Assembly: GCA_963845495.1 (NCBI GenBank)
Contig: CAWJTH010000210.1
Span: 1 to 45,750 of the forward strand
From: JAZKFT01 sp963845495
GTDB taxonomy: Bacteria > Bacteroidota > Bacteroidia > Chitinophagales > Chitinophagaceae
Direction: 5' to 3'
Length of the DNA: 45,750 nucleotides
Shown here: positions 15,307 to 26,100 of the stretch, piece by piece
Layout of the letters: the number at the start of each line of letters is the position of its first letter
Position numbering within the stretch: the first letter of the stretch is position 1
Position numbers and translations under genes: made by a program
The notes under the pieces: generated by a model
Database searches by the model: none
Told to the model about the DNA's origin: nothing
What the model saw: the letters and a program-made list of their open reading frames with translations, nothing else

Positions 15307-18300
15307 TTATTTTAACAAGGTTACGTTTCCTTTCAATGTAAACAATTGGTTGTTCTCACAAATCACATCGATGATATAAACAAATACATCAGGCGTTAAT
15401 TTTTTTCCTTGGAAAGTTCCATCCCACCCGCTGTTGATATCGTTTGGTTGGAAATTTGTCTTTTCAAAAATCAGCTGCCCCCACCGCGAAAATATGCGCA
15501 TACCTTTTATGGAATATACCCCTTTTCCTCTAGGGTAAAAAACGTCATTCGCACCATCGTTATTTGGCGAAAACGTATTGGGAATAAACACGTTGCCATC
15601 ACCACATAATACCATTACATCTACCTTGTCCTGTGCCGTACAGCCGCCTTCATTGGTTACGGTAAGCGTGTAAGTGGTATTTTCTTTTGGTGAGGCAATC
15701 GGGTTTTCGCAAGCCACGCACGATAAGCCAACCGGTGGCGACCAGTGTAAATGAACCACATCGGCCGAATTGCTTGAGTGCAATTGGGTATTGCTTCCTG
15801 CGGTTACGGTAATTTGGGTTTCAACAATATCAACCGTTGGCAAAGGGTATACTTTCAAGCTGATGTAACCTGTATCTTCAAAACAGCCTAGTGAATCGTA
15901 GCCAATAACACGATAAGTAATGGAACTATCGGGCTTTGCAATAGGGTTAGGCACAGTAGGGTTATTTAAAAATTGGGTGGGCGACCAGATATATAATTCT
16001 GCGCCCGTAGCCAATAAACGGAAGGTTTGACCAACGCATAATGTGTCGCCTGGGCCAATGCCCATTGGGAAAGGTTGCTTTACCCTTACCAAAACAGAAT
16101 CTGCCGATGAACAACCGTGCGAATCTGTTCCCGTTACCCAATACATTTGATTAGCACTTGGTTTGGCCAAAGGATTTTGACAATTGATACAACTGAGCGA
16201 TGGGTGTTGCCGCCAAGTATAAGTTATTGCCCCCAAAGCCCACAATGTATCCGTATTGCCCAAGCATATAACATTGTGTGGCCCTGCATCTACAATCGGC
16301 AACGGCAAAATATCCACATCGTGCTTGGCCGTATCCGCACAACCTGAGCCATTTGTGGTAATTGAAATAATATGGTATAAACCCGCGGCCGGATAAGTTT
16401 GTAACGATGGCGTTTGAAGATTGCTGGTTTGGCCGTTGCCCAAATCCCACTTCCAATGTATGGTCGATGTATCTTGGTTAAGCCATTGGCCAGCGAACTG
16501 AACTTGACTGGTAATGCAAACCGAATCAGGTCCAACAATTAACGTTTTCGGTCCGGGCACAACTTTAATCGGGATGTGTAAAGTATCTGAACCGATGCAG
16601 CCAGAAACGGTGGTTACCGTATAACTGGCCACATAATTACCAACTGCCGCGTAATTATGCGTCGGGTTTTGTAAGGTAGATGTTTGCCCATCCCCAAAAT
16701 TCCATAAAAATGATTTAAGCGTATCGTTTGATACAGTTGAATCGATAAAGAAAACAACGGCTGAATCGCAAATAATATAATGCTGCAAATCTTCAATATG
16801 CGGCACCAACCTCTTTACATAAATGCTATCATCGCCATAAATAGGAATTTTACAGCCAGCAGAATCGGCCAATATTATTTTGGGTAAATAGCTGCCACTT
16901 AACACATAAGTATGGCTTGCTGTACCATTTGTACCATAAGAAGTAGAACCATCATCAAAATCCCAAGTATAAAAGTCGGTATTGGTAGCTTTTGTGGAAA
17001 AGCTTACAGTTAAAGGTGTGCAGCCCAATGCGGGCCCATAAGTTATTTCGCCAGATGGACCTTGTATGGTAACTATTTTGCTTAAACTATCTGTACAGCC
17101 GCCATTACCGGTAACCAAAAGTGTGGGGTTGAAAATGCCGGATATGGTATAAGTATGCGATGGATTTAATAGGGTTGACGTATTGCCGTCACCAAAATCC
17201 CAACTGGCACTAGCTAAATTTGTAGAGGAATTGGTAAATTTTACCAATAGTGGCGGACAATGGGTAAACGAATCGCTCATGCTAAACATGGCCTTCGCGT
17301 TTGAGATATGCAAATAATTAGGGCGTGAAGTGGTATCGGTACAGCCCGAACTATCGGTAACTGTTAGTTTAATAGTATAGTTACCAAAACCCGTGAAAGT
17401 ATGACTAGGACTAAATCCGCCATCAGTGGTGCCGTCGCCAAAATCCCATAAGCAGGCCACAATATATCCTGATGAAGTATTCTGAAATTGCAAACTGGTA
17501 TTTAAACACTGAACAGTATCCTGAGCATAAAACGATGCTGTTGGGCCGTTTACGCCAATTGTACCAGCTATAAAACGGGTATCGGTACAGCCTGTACTAT
17601 CGGTAACGGTAAGTGTAATGTCAAACAATCCACGCTTTTTATAGGTATGGGTAAACGGCGGTTTGGTAAATGTTTGTATGGCGCTACTGTCACCAAAATC
17701 CCAAGTCCATTTTACAATTTTATTAATAGGGTCGCTTTTTGACGAATCAATAAAAGTAACTAGGCTATTTACGCACATACTTTTCGGGATACCAAAATTT
17801 GCCGTTGGTCCGTATTCGGTTACCGTAATGGGTTTGGTGATACTATCTGGACAGTTGTTTAAATCCACAATTTTTAAAGCCACATTGTAACCGCCTATTG
17901 CATTGTAGGCGTGAGATGTGGTTGGGATGGTATCAAACCAAGTTTGCCCATCACCAAAATTCCATAAATAGGAGGCGATGTATTGCTGGTGTGAGGTGGC
18001 CGCAAATAATTTGGTAAGCGACCCACAGCCAATACTATCCGCATCGGTAAAACCGGCATGCTCATCCAAAATATAAATTGGTCGGCCCGACTGGTGGTGA
18101 CAAGCCGAATCGCTTACAAAAAGCGTAACTTGGTAATGGCCGGTATCAGCATACAAATGCGTAGGGCTATGTAAAGAAGAACTATCGCCATCACCAAATT
18201 GCCATATATAAGTGATTGGCGCATAATCTGTATCAACAATAGAATGATCGGTAAAAAAATGTTGGAACTGGTTGGTGCAAACCACGGAATCGCTGAAACG

Positions 18301-20139
18301 TGCAATCGGCGGGCGGATGTAAACATAATTTTTAATAGAGGTAGTATCAGAACATCCGGAACGGGTAGCAATAAACGTTACTGTTTTGTAGCCTGTATCT
18401 TGGTATAAATAAGTTGGGTTTTCACTAGGTGAAGTTCCACCATCGCCAAAAAACCAAAAAAAGTTGTCTGCACCGCCAGTTGATAAATCAGTAAAAGTTA
18501 CCGGATCGTTAGGACAAACTTTTAGGGGTTCAGCCGCAAATGCCGCTTGTGGTTTTATACCAACCATAACTGCTGCGGGCACAAGCAAAGTATCGGTGCA
18601 GCCGCCTGCAGTAGTGATGACCAATTTTACATTGTACGAACCTTCCTTTGTATATAAATGAGATGGAGTTTCTTGCGTTGAAGTAGTGCCATCACCAAAA
18701 TTCCATTGGTAAGTGGTGCCGGGTAAAACAGGGTATAGCAATGCACTGAAATTTGCGGTGTAAGGAATACATCCTTTCATTGGCACATTATTTAATCTAA
18801 CAATTTTAGACGGCCCAACATTTATAAAAGACGGAATGGAAAGTGTTGATATACAACCATTTGCGTTTGCCGCGGTAAGTTTAACCGTAAAGCTGCCCAG
18901 CTTATTATAAGTATGTGTAGGATTGGCCAATTTGCTAGTTATGCCATCACCAAAATCCCACAAAACCACAGTTCCGCCAACGGTGGTATTTGTAAAAGTT
19001 ACAACGAAAGGTGGTTTGCAAGCTTGGGCAACGTTCGATGTAAAACTGATGGTTGGACCTTCTAAAACATTAATTGTTTTGGTGATATTATCAGTGCAAC
19101 CACCGCTATAATCCACAGTTACTTTAACCGTATAAGTACCTGGCGTGGTAAAAGTTTTTTGTGGATTGGTTAATGTATCTGTTGTGCCGTCGCTAAATTC
19201 CCATTTACTACTTTGCAGTCCAACAGCTGGCAACGAATTGTTTGAAATACCAAACGCATTGCCGGTACAAACATTGGCAGGCATGCTAAAATCTGCTTTT
19301 GCGGTACCAATGTAAATTTGGTTTTGCTTGATATTTACATCACTACAGCCATTTGCATTGGTAGCTGTAAGCGTTACGGTGTATACGCCTGCCGCAGTAT
19401 AAACATGGGTTGGGTTGGCCAAATTAGATGTTTGCCCATCACCAAAATTCCACAAATAGCTGGTGATATTGTTACCAGAAGATTGATTGGTAAAATTGAT
19501 GGTAGCTGGCAAGGCGCATCCGTTGGGCGAAGTGTTAGTAAAATTGGCATGTACCCCTTCACTGATATTGATAAGATTGGGTTTGGTAATTGTTTTACTA
19601 CATCCGTTACTATTTTTAACGGTCAGTGTAACATTAAACAGCCCAGTGTTTTCATAAATATGTGTCGGTGCTTGGTCGGTGCTAATATTTCCATCGCCAA
19701 AATCCCATTGCCAACTGGCAACCGATCCGCTGCCAGCATTGCTTTGGTCGAAAAAAGAAACACTGAGTGGATAACAACCGGTAAGCGTGCTAACATTAAA
19801 TGCCGCCGTTGGGTTGGCATAAACGGTTATAAAATTTGTTTTAGAAACGGTATTGGAACCGCTACCACCCGAAGCGGTTAACTTAACAGTATAAGTACCT
19901 GGATTAAAATAAGTAACTGATGGATTTTGAAGCGTTGATGTTGTTCCGTTGCCCAAATCCCATTGCCATGCAGAAGCACCGCCTGTTGATTTATCGGTAA
20001 AATTTACTGTAATTGGTGTACATCCGGCAGTTGGGGTAGCCGAAAAATCAGCATGTATCTGCGAGAATGAATACATACTGCACATGCTTAAAAAAGCAAC
20101 AATTAAAATCCGCAATATTTTAACTTGCCGAATCACCAT
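15307..20139 (-). CDS. Giant PKD-repeat surface protein with T9SS type B sorting domain
   Basis: The 1610-aa protein begins with a signal peptide (about residues 1-27, ending SFSQ). It then carries 15 PKD-type Ig-like domains, counted by the strand motif W(D/N/Q/F)(F/L)G(D/N)G or close variants, repeated about every 80-95 residues. Three further Ig-like units follow with CxxC or NPxA(K/S)P signatures. The final 95 or so residues (NVFIPNTFSPNNDGANDVF, MRIFSRWGQLIFE, GWDGTFQGKKL, FVYIIDV) form the gliding-motility-associated C-terminal domain that directs type IX secretion (type B). It is therefore exported across the outer membrane and probably stays at the surface. Adhesion or polysaccharide contact is the likely role. 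No enzymatic domain is visible. It stands alone, with no operon partners. Confidence 0.9.
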   Translation of the reverse strand: MVIRQVKILRILIVAFLSMCSMYSFSQIHADFSATPTAGCTPITVNFTDKSTGGASAWQWDLGNGTTSTLQNPSVTYFNPGTYTVKLTASGGSGSNTVSKTNFITVYANPTAAFNVSTLTGCYPLSVSFFDQSNAGSGSVASWQWDFGDGNISTDQAPTHIYENTGLFNVTLTVKNSNGCSKTITKPNLINISEGVHANFTNTSPNGCALPATINFTNQSSGNNITSYLWNFGDGQTSNLANPTHVYTAAGVYTVTLTATNANGCSDVNIKQNQIYIGTAKADFSMPANVCTGNAFGISNNSLPAVGLQSSKWEFSDGTTDTLTNPQKTFTTPGTYTVKVTVDYSGGCTDNITKTINVLEGPTISFTSNVAQACKPPFVVTFTNTTVGGTVVLWDFGDGITSKLANPTHTYNKLGSFTVKLTAANANGCISTLSIPSFINVGPSKIVRLNNVPMKGCIPYTANFSALLYPVLPGTTYQWNFGDGTTSTQETPSHLYTKEGSYNVKLVITTAGGCTDTLLVPAAVMVGIKPQAAFAAEPLKVCPNDPVTFTDLSTGGADNFFWFFGDGGTSPSENPTYLYQDTGYKTVTFIATRSGCSDTTSIKNYVYIRPPIARFSDSVVCTNQFQHFFTDHSIVDTDYAPITYIWQFGDGDSSSLHSPTHLYADTGHYQVTLFVSDSACHHQSGRPIYILDEHAGFTDADSIGCGSLTKLFAATSHQQYIASYLWNFGDGQTWFDTIPTTSHAYNAIGGYNVALKIVDLNNCPDSITKPITVTEYGPTANFGIPKSMCVNSLVTFIDSSKSDPINKIVKWTWDFGDSSAIQTFTKPPFTHTYKKRGLFDITLTVTDSTGCTDTRFIAGTIGVNGPTASFYAQDTVQCLNTSLQFQNTSSGYIVACLWDFGDGTTDGGFSPSHTFTGFGNYTIKLTVTDSSGCTDTTSRPNYLHISNAKAMFSMSDSFTHCPPLLVKFTNSSTNLASASWDFGDGNTSTLLNPSHTYTISGIFNPTLLVTGNGGCTDSLSKIVTIQGPSGEITYGPALGCTPLTVSFSTKATNTDFYTWDFDDGSTSYGTNGTASHTYVLSGSYLPKIILADSAGCKIPIYGDDSIYVKRLVPHIEDLQHYIICDSAVVFFIDSTVSNDTLKSFLWNFGDGQTSTLQNPTHNYAAVGNYVASYTVTTVSGCIGSDTLHIPIKVVPGPKTLIVGPDSVCITSQVQFAGQWLNQDTSTIHWKWDLGNGQTSNLQTPSLQTYPAAGLYHIISITTNGSGCADTAKHDVDILPLPIVDAGPHNVICLGNTDTLWALGAITYTWRQHPSLSCINCQNPLAKPSANQMYWVTGTDSHGCSSADSVLVRVKQPFPMGIGPGDTLCVGQTFRLLATGAELYIWSPTQFLNNPTVPNPIAKPDSSITYRVIGYDSLGCFEDTGYISLKVYPLPTVDIVETQITVTAGSNTQLHSSNSADVVHLHWSPPVGLSCVACENPIASPKENTTYTLTVTNEGGCTAQDKVDVMVLCGDGNVFIPNTFSPNNDGANDVFYPRGKGVYSIKGMRIFSRWGQLIFEKTNFQPNDINSGWDGTFQGKKLTPDVFVYIIDVICENNQLFTLKGNVTLLK

Positions 20140-20460
20140 ATTACTCTAAGCAGAATTATTGGAATGTGATAGCTATTACGCTATGAATAAATGCCGAAAT
20201 ATGTGCTTATTTAAGTAGAATAACAGTGTGATTTAGGATTAATGACTTTTAAATTATTTCTATCTCTATTTATTAACGAGTAGGATTTTAGTAGAGATAT
20301 TTCTATTAAGATCCAACTTTTGCAATAATATGACTTTTTTTTAACAATAAGTTATTATAAATCAGCCAAAACAATACTTTACTTAAACAATTTTATAACT
20401 ATAAAAATAAAATAATAGGAAGAATTCGATAGCTGTTCTTTTTGAACAGGGTTATAAAAT
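20140..20460. other. AT-rich upstream region of the PKD gene, no genes seen
   Basis: About 320 bp of strongly AT-rich sequence with short A/T runs precede the PKD-protein gene on its minus strand. I see no coding frame. A promoter is expected but no clear TAnnTTTG/TTTG pair was found. Confidence 0.45.
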
Positions 20461-20501
20461 AAAAAGGCTGAATAACAAGTAAAATCGTTATTCAGCCTTT
20501 T
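20461..20501 (-). terminator. Rho-independent terminator of yceI
   Basis: Perfect stem AAAAGGCTGAATAAC (20462-20476) with GTTATTCAGCCTTTT (20487-20501) and a 10-nt loop, followed on the minus strand by a T run. It lies about 20 bp after the yceI stop codon. Confidence 0.85.
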
Positions 20502-20522
20502 AAGATATCTACCAATAAATTG

Positions 20523-21062
20523 TTATGCGGGTTGTGCTTGCGCTACTTGTATATTGGCGGTAAATTTAATATCTTCACCAAGTGCAAGCCCGCCAGTTTC
20601 TGTTAATGCATTATAAGTTAAACCAAATTCCTTACGGTTCACTTTTCCGGTAACTTCAAAACCATACTTGGTGTTTCCCCAAGCATCTTTTGCTGAACCC
20701 CCAAATTCGGCATTTAGTTCCACCGGTTTGGTTACTCCTTTCATGGTTAAATCGCCTACTAATTTATATTCATCGTCTCCAACCTTTGTAAAAGAAGTGG
20801 ATACAAATTTTATTTCAGGATAAAGTTCGGCATCAAAAAAATCAGCAGATTTTAAATGAGCGTCACGTTGCTCTTGATTGGTATCAATACTATTTACATC
20901 TAAAGTAAATTCAATCTTAGCGTTCTCGAAACCTTCGCCTTCGGTAACCGCTGTTCCGGCAAATTTTTTAAACGTACCGGTAACGGTAGAAATAACTAAG
21001 TGCCTTATTTTAAAATGGATTTCTGAATGCATGGGATCCACAGCCCAATTGGTAGTTGCCAT
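20523..21062 (-). CDS. YceI-family protein
   Basis: The 180-aa protein matches the YceI family, which folds as a lipocalin-like barrel binding isoprenoid or other lipid-like ligands. Characteristic segments are WAVDPMHSEIHFKIRHLVISTVTGTF near the start, the central NSIDTNQEQRDAHLKSADFFDAELYPEIKF, and GDLTMKGVTKPVELNAEF. No signal peptide is visible with the ATG at 21062, so a cytoplasmic form is likely; the open frame upstream (to 21089) adds nine residues without export features. It is transcribed divergently from an HxlR regulator, with a palindrome between them, and ends at a strong terminator. Control by that regulator is likely. In Bacteroidota such pairs often respond to redox or electrophile stress (inference). 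Confidence 0.88.
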   Translation of the reverse strand: MATTNWAVDPMHSEIHFKIRHLVISTVTGTFKKFAGTAVTEGEGFENAKIEFTLDVNSIDTNQEQRDAHLKSADFFDAELYPEIKFVSTSFTKVGDDEYKLVGDLTMKGVTKPVELNAEFGGSAKDAWGNTKYGFEVTGKVNRKEFGLTYNALTETGGLALGEDIKFTANIQVAQAQPA

Positions 21063-21073
21063 AATTTTAATTT

Positions 21074-21108
21074 TTTGATGTTTAAACAACGAATATAGTG
21101 TACATTTG
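21074..21108 (+). promoter_or_regulatory. Promoter candidate of the HxlR regulator gene
   Basis: TTTG at 21074-21077 and an exact TAnnTTTG -7 box (TACATTTG, 21101-21108) with a 23-bp spacer. The start codon at 21156 leaves a leader of about 40 nt that contains the palindrome at 21125-21142. Confidence 0.45.
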
Positions 21109-21124
21109 CTTTACAAAAGTTAGC

Positions 21125-21142
21125 ACTATACCGAAGTATAGT
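21125..21142. promoter_or_regulatory. Palindromic operator candidate between yceI and hxlR
   Basis: ACTATAC, CGAA, GTATAGT is a perfect 7-bp inverted repeat with a 4-bp centre. It sits in the leader of the HxlR gene and just upstream of a near-consensus -7 box for yceI (AACTTTTG, minus strand 21121-21114). HxlR-type dimers bind such dyads, so autoregulation and control of yceI are plausible. Confidence 0.5.
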
Positions 21143-21155
21143 TAAAATCTTAAAA

Positions 21156-21548
21156 ATGGAACAACATATTATACATGAAAGAAAAGACATCGGCGGTTGT
21201 AAAAAAGCTTTATTACCGGTAAATGATGCGTTGGAAATATTAAGCGGTAAATGGAAATTACAAATCATTATCGCTTTGTTGTTTGGTAATAAACGCTTTA
21301 ATCAAATTGCAAAAGAAATCCCGAACATCACCGATAAAATGCTTTCTAAAGAATTAAAGTTCTTGGAAATGAATAAGTTAATAAAACGCACAGTTTATGA
21401 TTCTATTCCTGTTGTGGTAGAATATTCGATGACCGAATATGGCAAAACCTTGGAAAAATTGATTGGCGAATTAAGGGACTGGGGACAAATTCACCGAAAC
21501 CAAATCATTTCAAAAAGCAATACCGAGTTGGTTGAATCGTATAACTAA
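21156..21548 (+). CDS. HxlR-family winged-helix transcriptional regulator
   Basis: The 130-aa protein has the HxlR (MarR-like) DNA-binding domain. The core runs from about residue 24 (LEILSGKWKLQIIIALLFGNKRFNQIAKEI) through the recognition helix ITDKMLSKELKFLEMNKLIKR and the wing VVVEYSMTEYGKTL. The cysteine in GGCKKALLP (about residue 14) occupies the place of the redox-sensing cysteine known in several HxlR regulators, so response to oxidants or electrophiles is possible. It is divergent from yceI with a 7-4-7 palindrome between the two genes, which is the obvious target. A bidirectional terminator follows directly after its stop. Confidence 0.88.
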   Translation: MEQHIIHERKDIGGCKKALLPVNDALEILSGKWKLQIIIALLFGNKRFNQIAKEIPNITDKMLSKELKFLEMNKLIKRTVYDSIPVVVEYSMTEYGKTLEKLIGELRDWGQIHRNQIISKSNTELVESYN

Positions 21549-21587
21549 AAAACGCCCGTTCATTTATTTTGAACGGGCATTTTTTTA
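21547..21587. terminator. Bidirectional terminator between hxlR and susD
   Basis: An A run, the stem GCCCGTTCA with TGAACGGGC, and a T run of seven. It serves the convergent HxlR gene (plus strand) and the SusD-like gene (minus strand). Confidence 0.85.
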
Positions 21588-21598
21588 ATCATGATTGT

Positions 21599-23140
21599 TT
21601 AGTAGTAACCATCATTTTGCGTGTACAATCCTGGTTTTGCCAATAATTCAGCTTGTGGCACAGGGTAAATAATGTATTGAGGAATAACAGTTTTAATAGT
21701 GGTGATAGAATCGCTGGCAATCCATGCATTCATGGTAGTAACCGCCATTCCTTCACGTATTAAATCATCCCAACGTAATCCTTCGCCAACAAATTCCCGC
21801 CTGCGTTCTTCCATTAAAGCTGGAATTGTTACACCACTTAGGTTAGCGGTTACACCAGCCCTCGCCCTCACTTTGTTCACAATGGCATCCACATCAGCTT
21901 GTGTTCCGCCAGTTGCACCATGCAAAATACATTCCGCCTTCATCATCATTACATCGGTTATCCGCATCACGATAAAATTGATAGGCCAATCTGCACGTCC
22001 GGTGCCTTTTCTGCTCATGTCGATATACTTTTTTTCAAACGGCCTTGTAGTATCCAAAACTGTTGGTGTTGCAGTTGATAAAGCAAAACCATGTTTAATA
22101 GAAAATGTATCGCGTTTGTCTATACCACCTACTGCACCAACAGCACTGTTACGGAAGGATTGCAATAAATTTTTAGTTACGTTATAAGTTGATGTACCAT
22201 AAGCATTATCATAACCTGAAAAACCAAGTCCGCTAAAATAAGCGGCGGGCACCAACTGGCTTGGAAAATCAGTGCCATTATTTGTGCTCATATATTGGAT
22301 ATCGAAAATAACCTCTTTGTTGTTTTCATTGGTGTAAGAAAAGATGGAAGGAAAATCGGCATTAAAAGTAAAGGGGCCATTATTGATAACATCATTAAAT
22401 TGGGCCAATGCTTTATCATATTCGTTGCTATTAAGGCCAGGGCCACTATCCATTCCATAAGTTGGGCCAGATCTGGTTAGGTAAACCAATCCAAGCAAAC
22501 CTTTTGCAGCATAAGATGTTGCCCTACCTACGTCGGCACCGGTATAGGAAGCTGGAAGATTGGCAGCTGCATATTGTAGATCTGCAATAATGAAATTATA
22601 TACGTCGCTTATTGAACTTCTTGGTATTGCTGCTACATCATTTGGACCAAGCACAGTGCTTACAATTGGAAGCTTTCCAAAAAACCGCAACAAATCAAAA
22701 TAATAAAATGCCCTTAAAAACCTACATTCTGCACCATAGCGCCTAGCCAAGCTTGAATCTGTAATATTTTTTCCTTTTGTGGTTAAATTGTCCAATACGG
22801 TATTTGCATTATAAACACCATTAAAATCATTATCCCATGCGCCAACTATAAATGCAGTGGTTGTAAGATTTGGTGAAAAATCGTTGATGCCTTGGAAATC
22901 TCGGTTGCCATCCGTTGTTATGGCAACATTATCCGAACGCATTTCACGCATCCATAAAGCTTGGTCTGAATAAGCTTTTAATTTGCTATACACCCCGCTT
23001 ACAGCCTGTGTAAAATCGTTGGTATTGGTAAAAAAGTTAGATGTGGTTGTTGCCGATGGCGGTAACTGATTTAATTGTTTATTGCAAGCGGTCATTACAC
23101 CAAAAGCAAATAAACAGCCTATATATGATACTATTTTCAT
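21599..23140 (-). CDS. SusD/RagB-family outer-membrane nutrient-binding lipoprotein
   Basis: The 513-aa protein has a lipoprotein signal with lipobox Cys19 (FGVMTACNKQ). It has SusD family features: the N-terminal part with NFFTNTNDFTQAVSGVYSKL, the helical TPR-like region (GAECRFLRAFYYFDLLRFFGKLPIV), and the C-terminal stretch VMRITDVMMMKAECIL followed by ERRREFVGEGLRWDDLIREG. SusD proteins cap the SusC channel and bind oligosaccharides or other nutrients outside. It starts 24 bp after the stop of the SusC-like gene, so the two form an operon. No glycoside hydrolase, sensor or sigma/anti-sigma gene adjoins the pair, so the substrate cannot be named. Confidence 0.92.
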   Translation of the reverse strand: MKIVSYIGCLFAFGVMTACNKQLNQLPPSATTTSNFFTNTNDFTQAVSGVYSKLKAYSDQALWMREMRSDNVAITTDGNRDFQGINDFSPNLTTTAFIVGAWDNDFNGVYNANTVLDNLTTKGKNITDSSLARRYGAECRFLRAFYYFDLLRFFGKLPIVSTVLGPNDVAAIPRSSISDVYNFIIADLQYAAANLPASYTGADVGRATSYAAKGLLGLVYLTRSGPTYGMDSGPGLNSNEYDKALAQFNDVINNGPFTFNADFPSIFSYTNENNKEVIFDIQYMSTNNGTDFPSQLVPAAYFSGLGFSGYDNAYGTSTYNVTKNLLQSFRNSAVGAVGGIDKRDTFSIKHGFALSTATPTVLDTTRPFEKKYIDMSRKGTGRADWPINFIVMRITDVMMMKAECILHGATGGTQADVDAIVNKVRARAGVTANLSGVTIPALMEERRREFVGEGLRWDDLIREGMAVTTMNAWIASDSITTIKTVIPQYIIYPVPQAELLAKPGLYTQNDGYY

Positions 23141-23164
23141 GAATTTAATTTTAAATTGATTTTA

Positions 23165-26100
23165 TTACAAAGTGAAATTGATACCAACAGTGATTGTTTT
23201 ATTCAATGGCATGGCACCATAATCACCTGGTATTGGGTAGCTGCTATTTCCGCTTACATTGGTATTGGCAGCTTCTGGGTTTACGCCACCTTTATATTGA
23301 TCCCTGTTAAAAATATTTTGGGCTGATGCATAAATGCGTGCGGCGGTTAAAAAACCTGCTTTAACAACAGACTTTAAATTATAACCAAGGGTAACGCTTT
23401 GGATACGGAAAAAGTCAGAAGAATACAACCAATCGCTTGTAAATAATGGAATGGTATAAGCTTCACCAATTTTACCCCGAGGTGCGTTATAATTTTGGTT
23501 GGTGGCAGTCCACCTGTCTCTCCAAATACCCAATGTTGTATTACGGCCGTTTGCGGGATTATCTATTGCACGGCCGAGAAATGAATAAATAGCACCACCG
23601 TGCTGACCATACATTTGAATGCTTAAATCAAATGCTTTGTAACGAAAATTATTAGTAACGCCCCAGGTATATTTCGGGTTTGGCTGTCCCAATACTTGGC
23701 GGTCGTTTGCATCTATAATACCGTTTCCATCGTAATCTTGATATTTGGCATCACCAACAGTTTCGCCGCTTAATTTGGCTACTTTTGCATCTGCCATGTC
23801 AGCAGCGGTAAGTATTCCGGTAGTTTTCACCAAAAAATAACTGTACAATGGCAACCCTATTTGCAACAAATAAGGTGGATTACCGCCATAACCTGTCGGG
23901 ATGTTGATCGGGGCCCCATCAATACCTAATTTTTTAACCTTGTTATGGTTGAAAGCAATGTTGCCACTTACATTCCATTGGAAATCTTTATTGCGAACAA
24001 TGGCTGCATTTAATCCTAACTCAATACCAGCATTATTAACAGAGCCGATATTCTGCAAGCTCGATAAAAATCCCGAAGCCGCCAATGTTGGGATATTCAA
24101 AAACAAATCAGTGCTTAGTTTTTGGTAAACATCAAATGTAAAGTTTAAGCGATTGTGTAAAAAACTTGCATCCAAACCCGCGTCGTAGCTATTTGAAAGC
24201 TCCCAATGTAACTGCGGATTTGGCAAACCTGATGCTACTTGTCCGATGACAGATGTTGGCGTGCTTCCGCCAAAATTATAATTTGACGTTGTGATAGTCG
24301 GAATAGAACCATAATCAGGAATATTTGAGCTACCAGATTTACCGTAGCTTGCCCTTACTTTCACATCGCTTACAAAAGTTACATTTTTCATGAAGTTCTC
24401 GTCTGATACACGCCATCCGGCAGAAAGTGATGGGAAAGTTCCCCAACGGTAATCAGAGCCAAAACGTGAAGCAGCATCACGCCTTAAACTTGCCGACAAT
24501 AAGTATTTGCCCAAATAACTGTATTGCAATCTACCGAAAACCGAATAAAGCGTGTTGTTGGTTTCAGAAGTATTGCCTGTAACCGTTACGCCAGAAGTAG
24601 CAGCTGCAGCATTATTCAAAGTCTGCACAACATCGTTTGCAAAACCGCCAGCAGTAGAAATGGTAAAACTTTCATAGTGCGTATAACTGTACGACATACC
24701 TGCTACAAAAGCAAAATTGTGTTTTTCATTGAAAGTTTTATTGTAATTGATCGTGTTTTCGCTTACGAAATTTTGTTTCTTGGATCCGCTATAAGATCCG
24801 CTGGAGCTTTTACCGGGAGACGTTAAATAATTGGTGATATTTCCACCAACAAAGTCGGAATTGTATGTTTTTTTATCAAGATTTTGTTCGTCGTAGTTAA
24901 TGGTTGATCTTAATGTTAACCCATTAATCACCTGATATTCACCATACATTGAATAAAGCAAACGGGTAATTTTTGTTAAGTTTAACGTGTTGTTTAAAAA
25001 TGCCACCGGGCTAATACTCGAGCTTGCCCACCCATAAACGGCATTTTTACCAGCTCCGGAATTTAAGCCAGCACTGTCTTCCACAACAGGCGTCATATTA
25101 AACAATTTTGACAATTGAGCATCTTTTCCTTCTGCTGCCGGTGAATTCGTTTCAGAATAAGACGGTGCCAAATTCAAGCCGATCTTGAATTTTTTGCTAG
25201 CAGTTATTTCAATATTTGCACGGCCCGAGTAATTGGTATAACCTGAATTTAATAATACGCCGGTTTGGTTCAAATAATTGCCTGATACAAAATATCGAAC
25301 AGATTCGTTTCCTCCGCTAGCAGAAACTTCATAATTTTGGAAAGGTGCATTTCTGAAAGCTGCGTCTTGCCAATCAACATACTGCAAGCCGGGGTGCCCT
25401 GGCTGTGACCACCTATCGTCTGCCATGTAAGTAACATTATAGGCGCCCGGGGCTAACCCTAATATGGCTCTGCGTTGATCGTTTGTTTGGTCGGCGCTTC
25501 GCCCGGTTCCAGAATTCACCCATTTGTAATTCGCCAACTCTGTTGATTGGGCAATCCATTCCGGCGCATTCAACATGTCTAATTTTTTAGACACTGAGCT
25601 TGTTCCGGTGTATGCGTTAATATTAATTTGCGCTTTACCAATTTTGCCGCGTTTAGTGGTAATTAACACCACACCATTTGCAGCCCTTGAACCATAAATG
25701 GCACTTGCGGCAGCGTCTTTTAGTACTTGGATGCTTTCTATATCACTGGCATTCAAATTATTAAGCGGGTTGGCTGTAAAACCACCAGCTGAATTTTGGC
25801 TTACCACATCCATTGGGAAACCATCTATTACGTACAATGGTTCAGTTCCGCCAGTAATTGATCCAGCGCCCCTTACCACAATACTAAACCCGGCACCTGG
25901 CGCACCTGTCTGTTGCTTAACCTGCACACCAGCCATTTGACCGATCATAGCTTGGTCGATACGGGCAATTGGTTTTTCTTCTACTTGTTTTGCATCAAAA
26001 ACGGCAATGGATCCCGTTACATTGCGTTGCTTTTGCGTGCCATAACCAATAACAACTACTTCATCTAGCGCTTTTTGCGCATTCACCAATGACACAGAAA

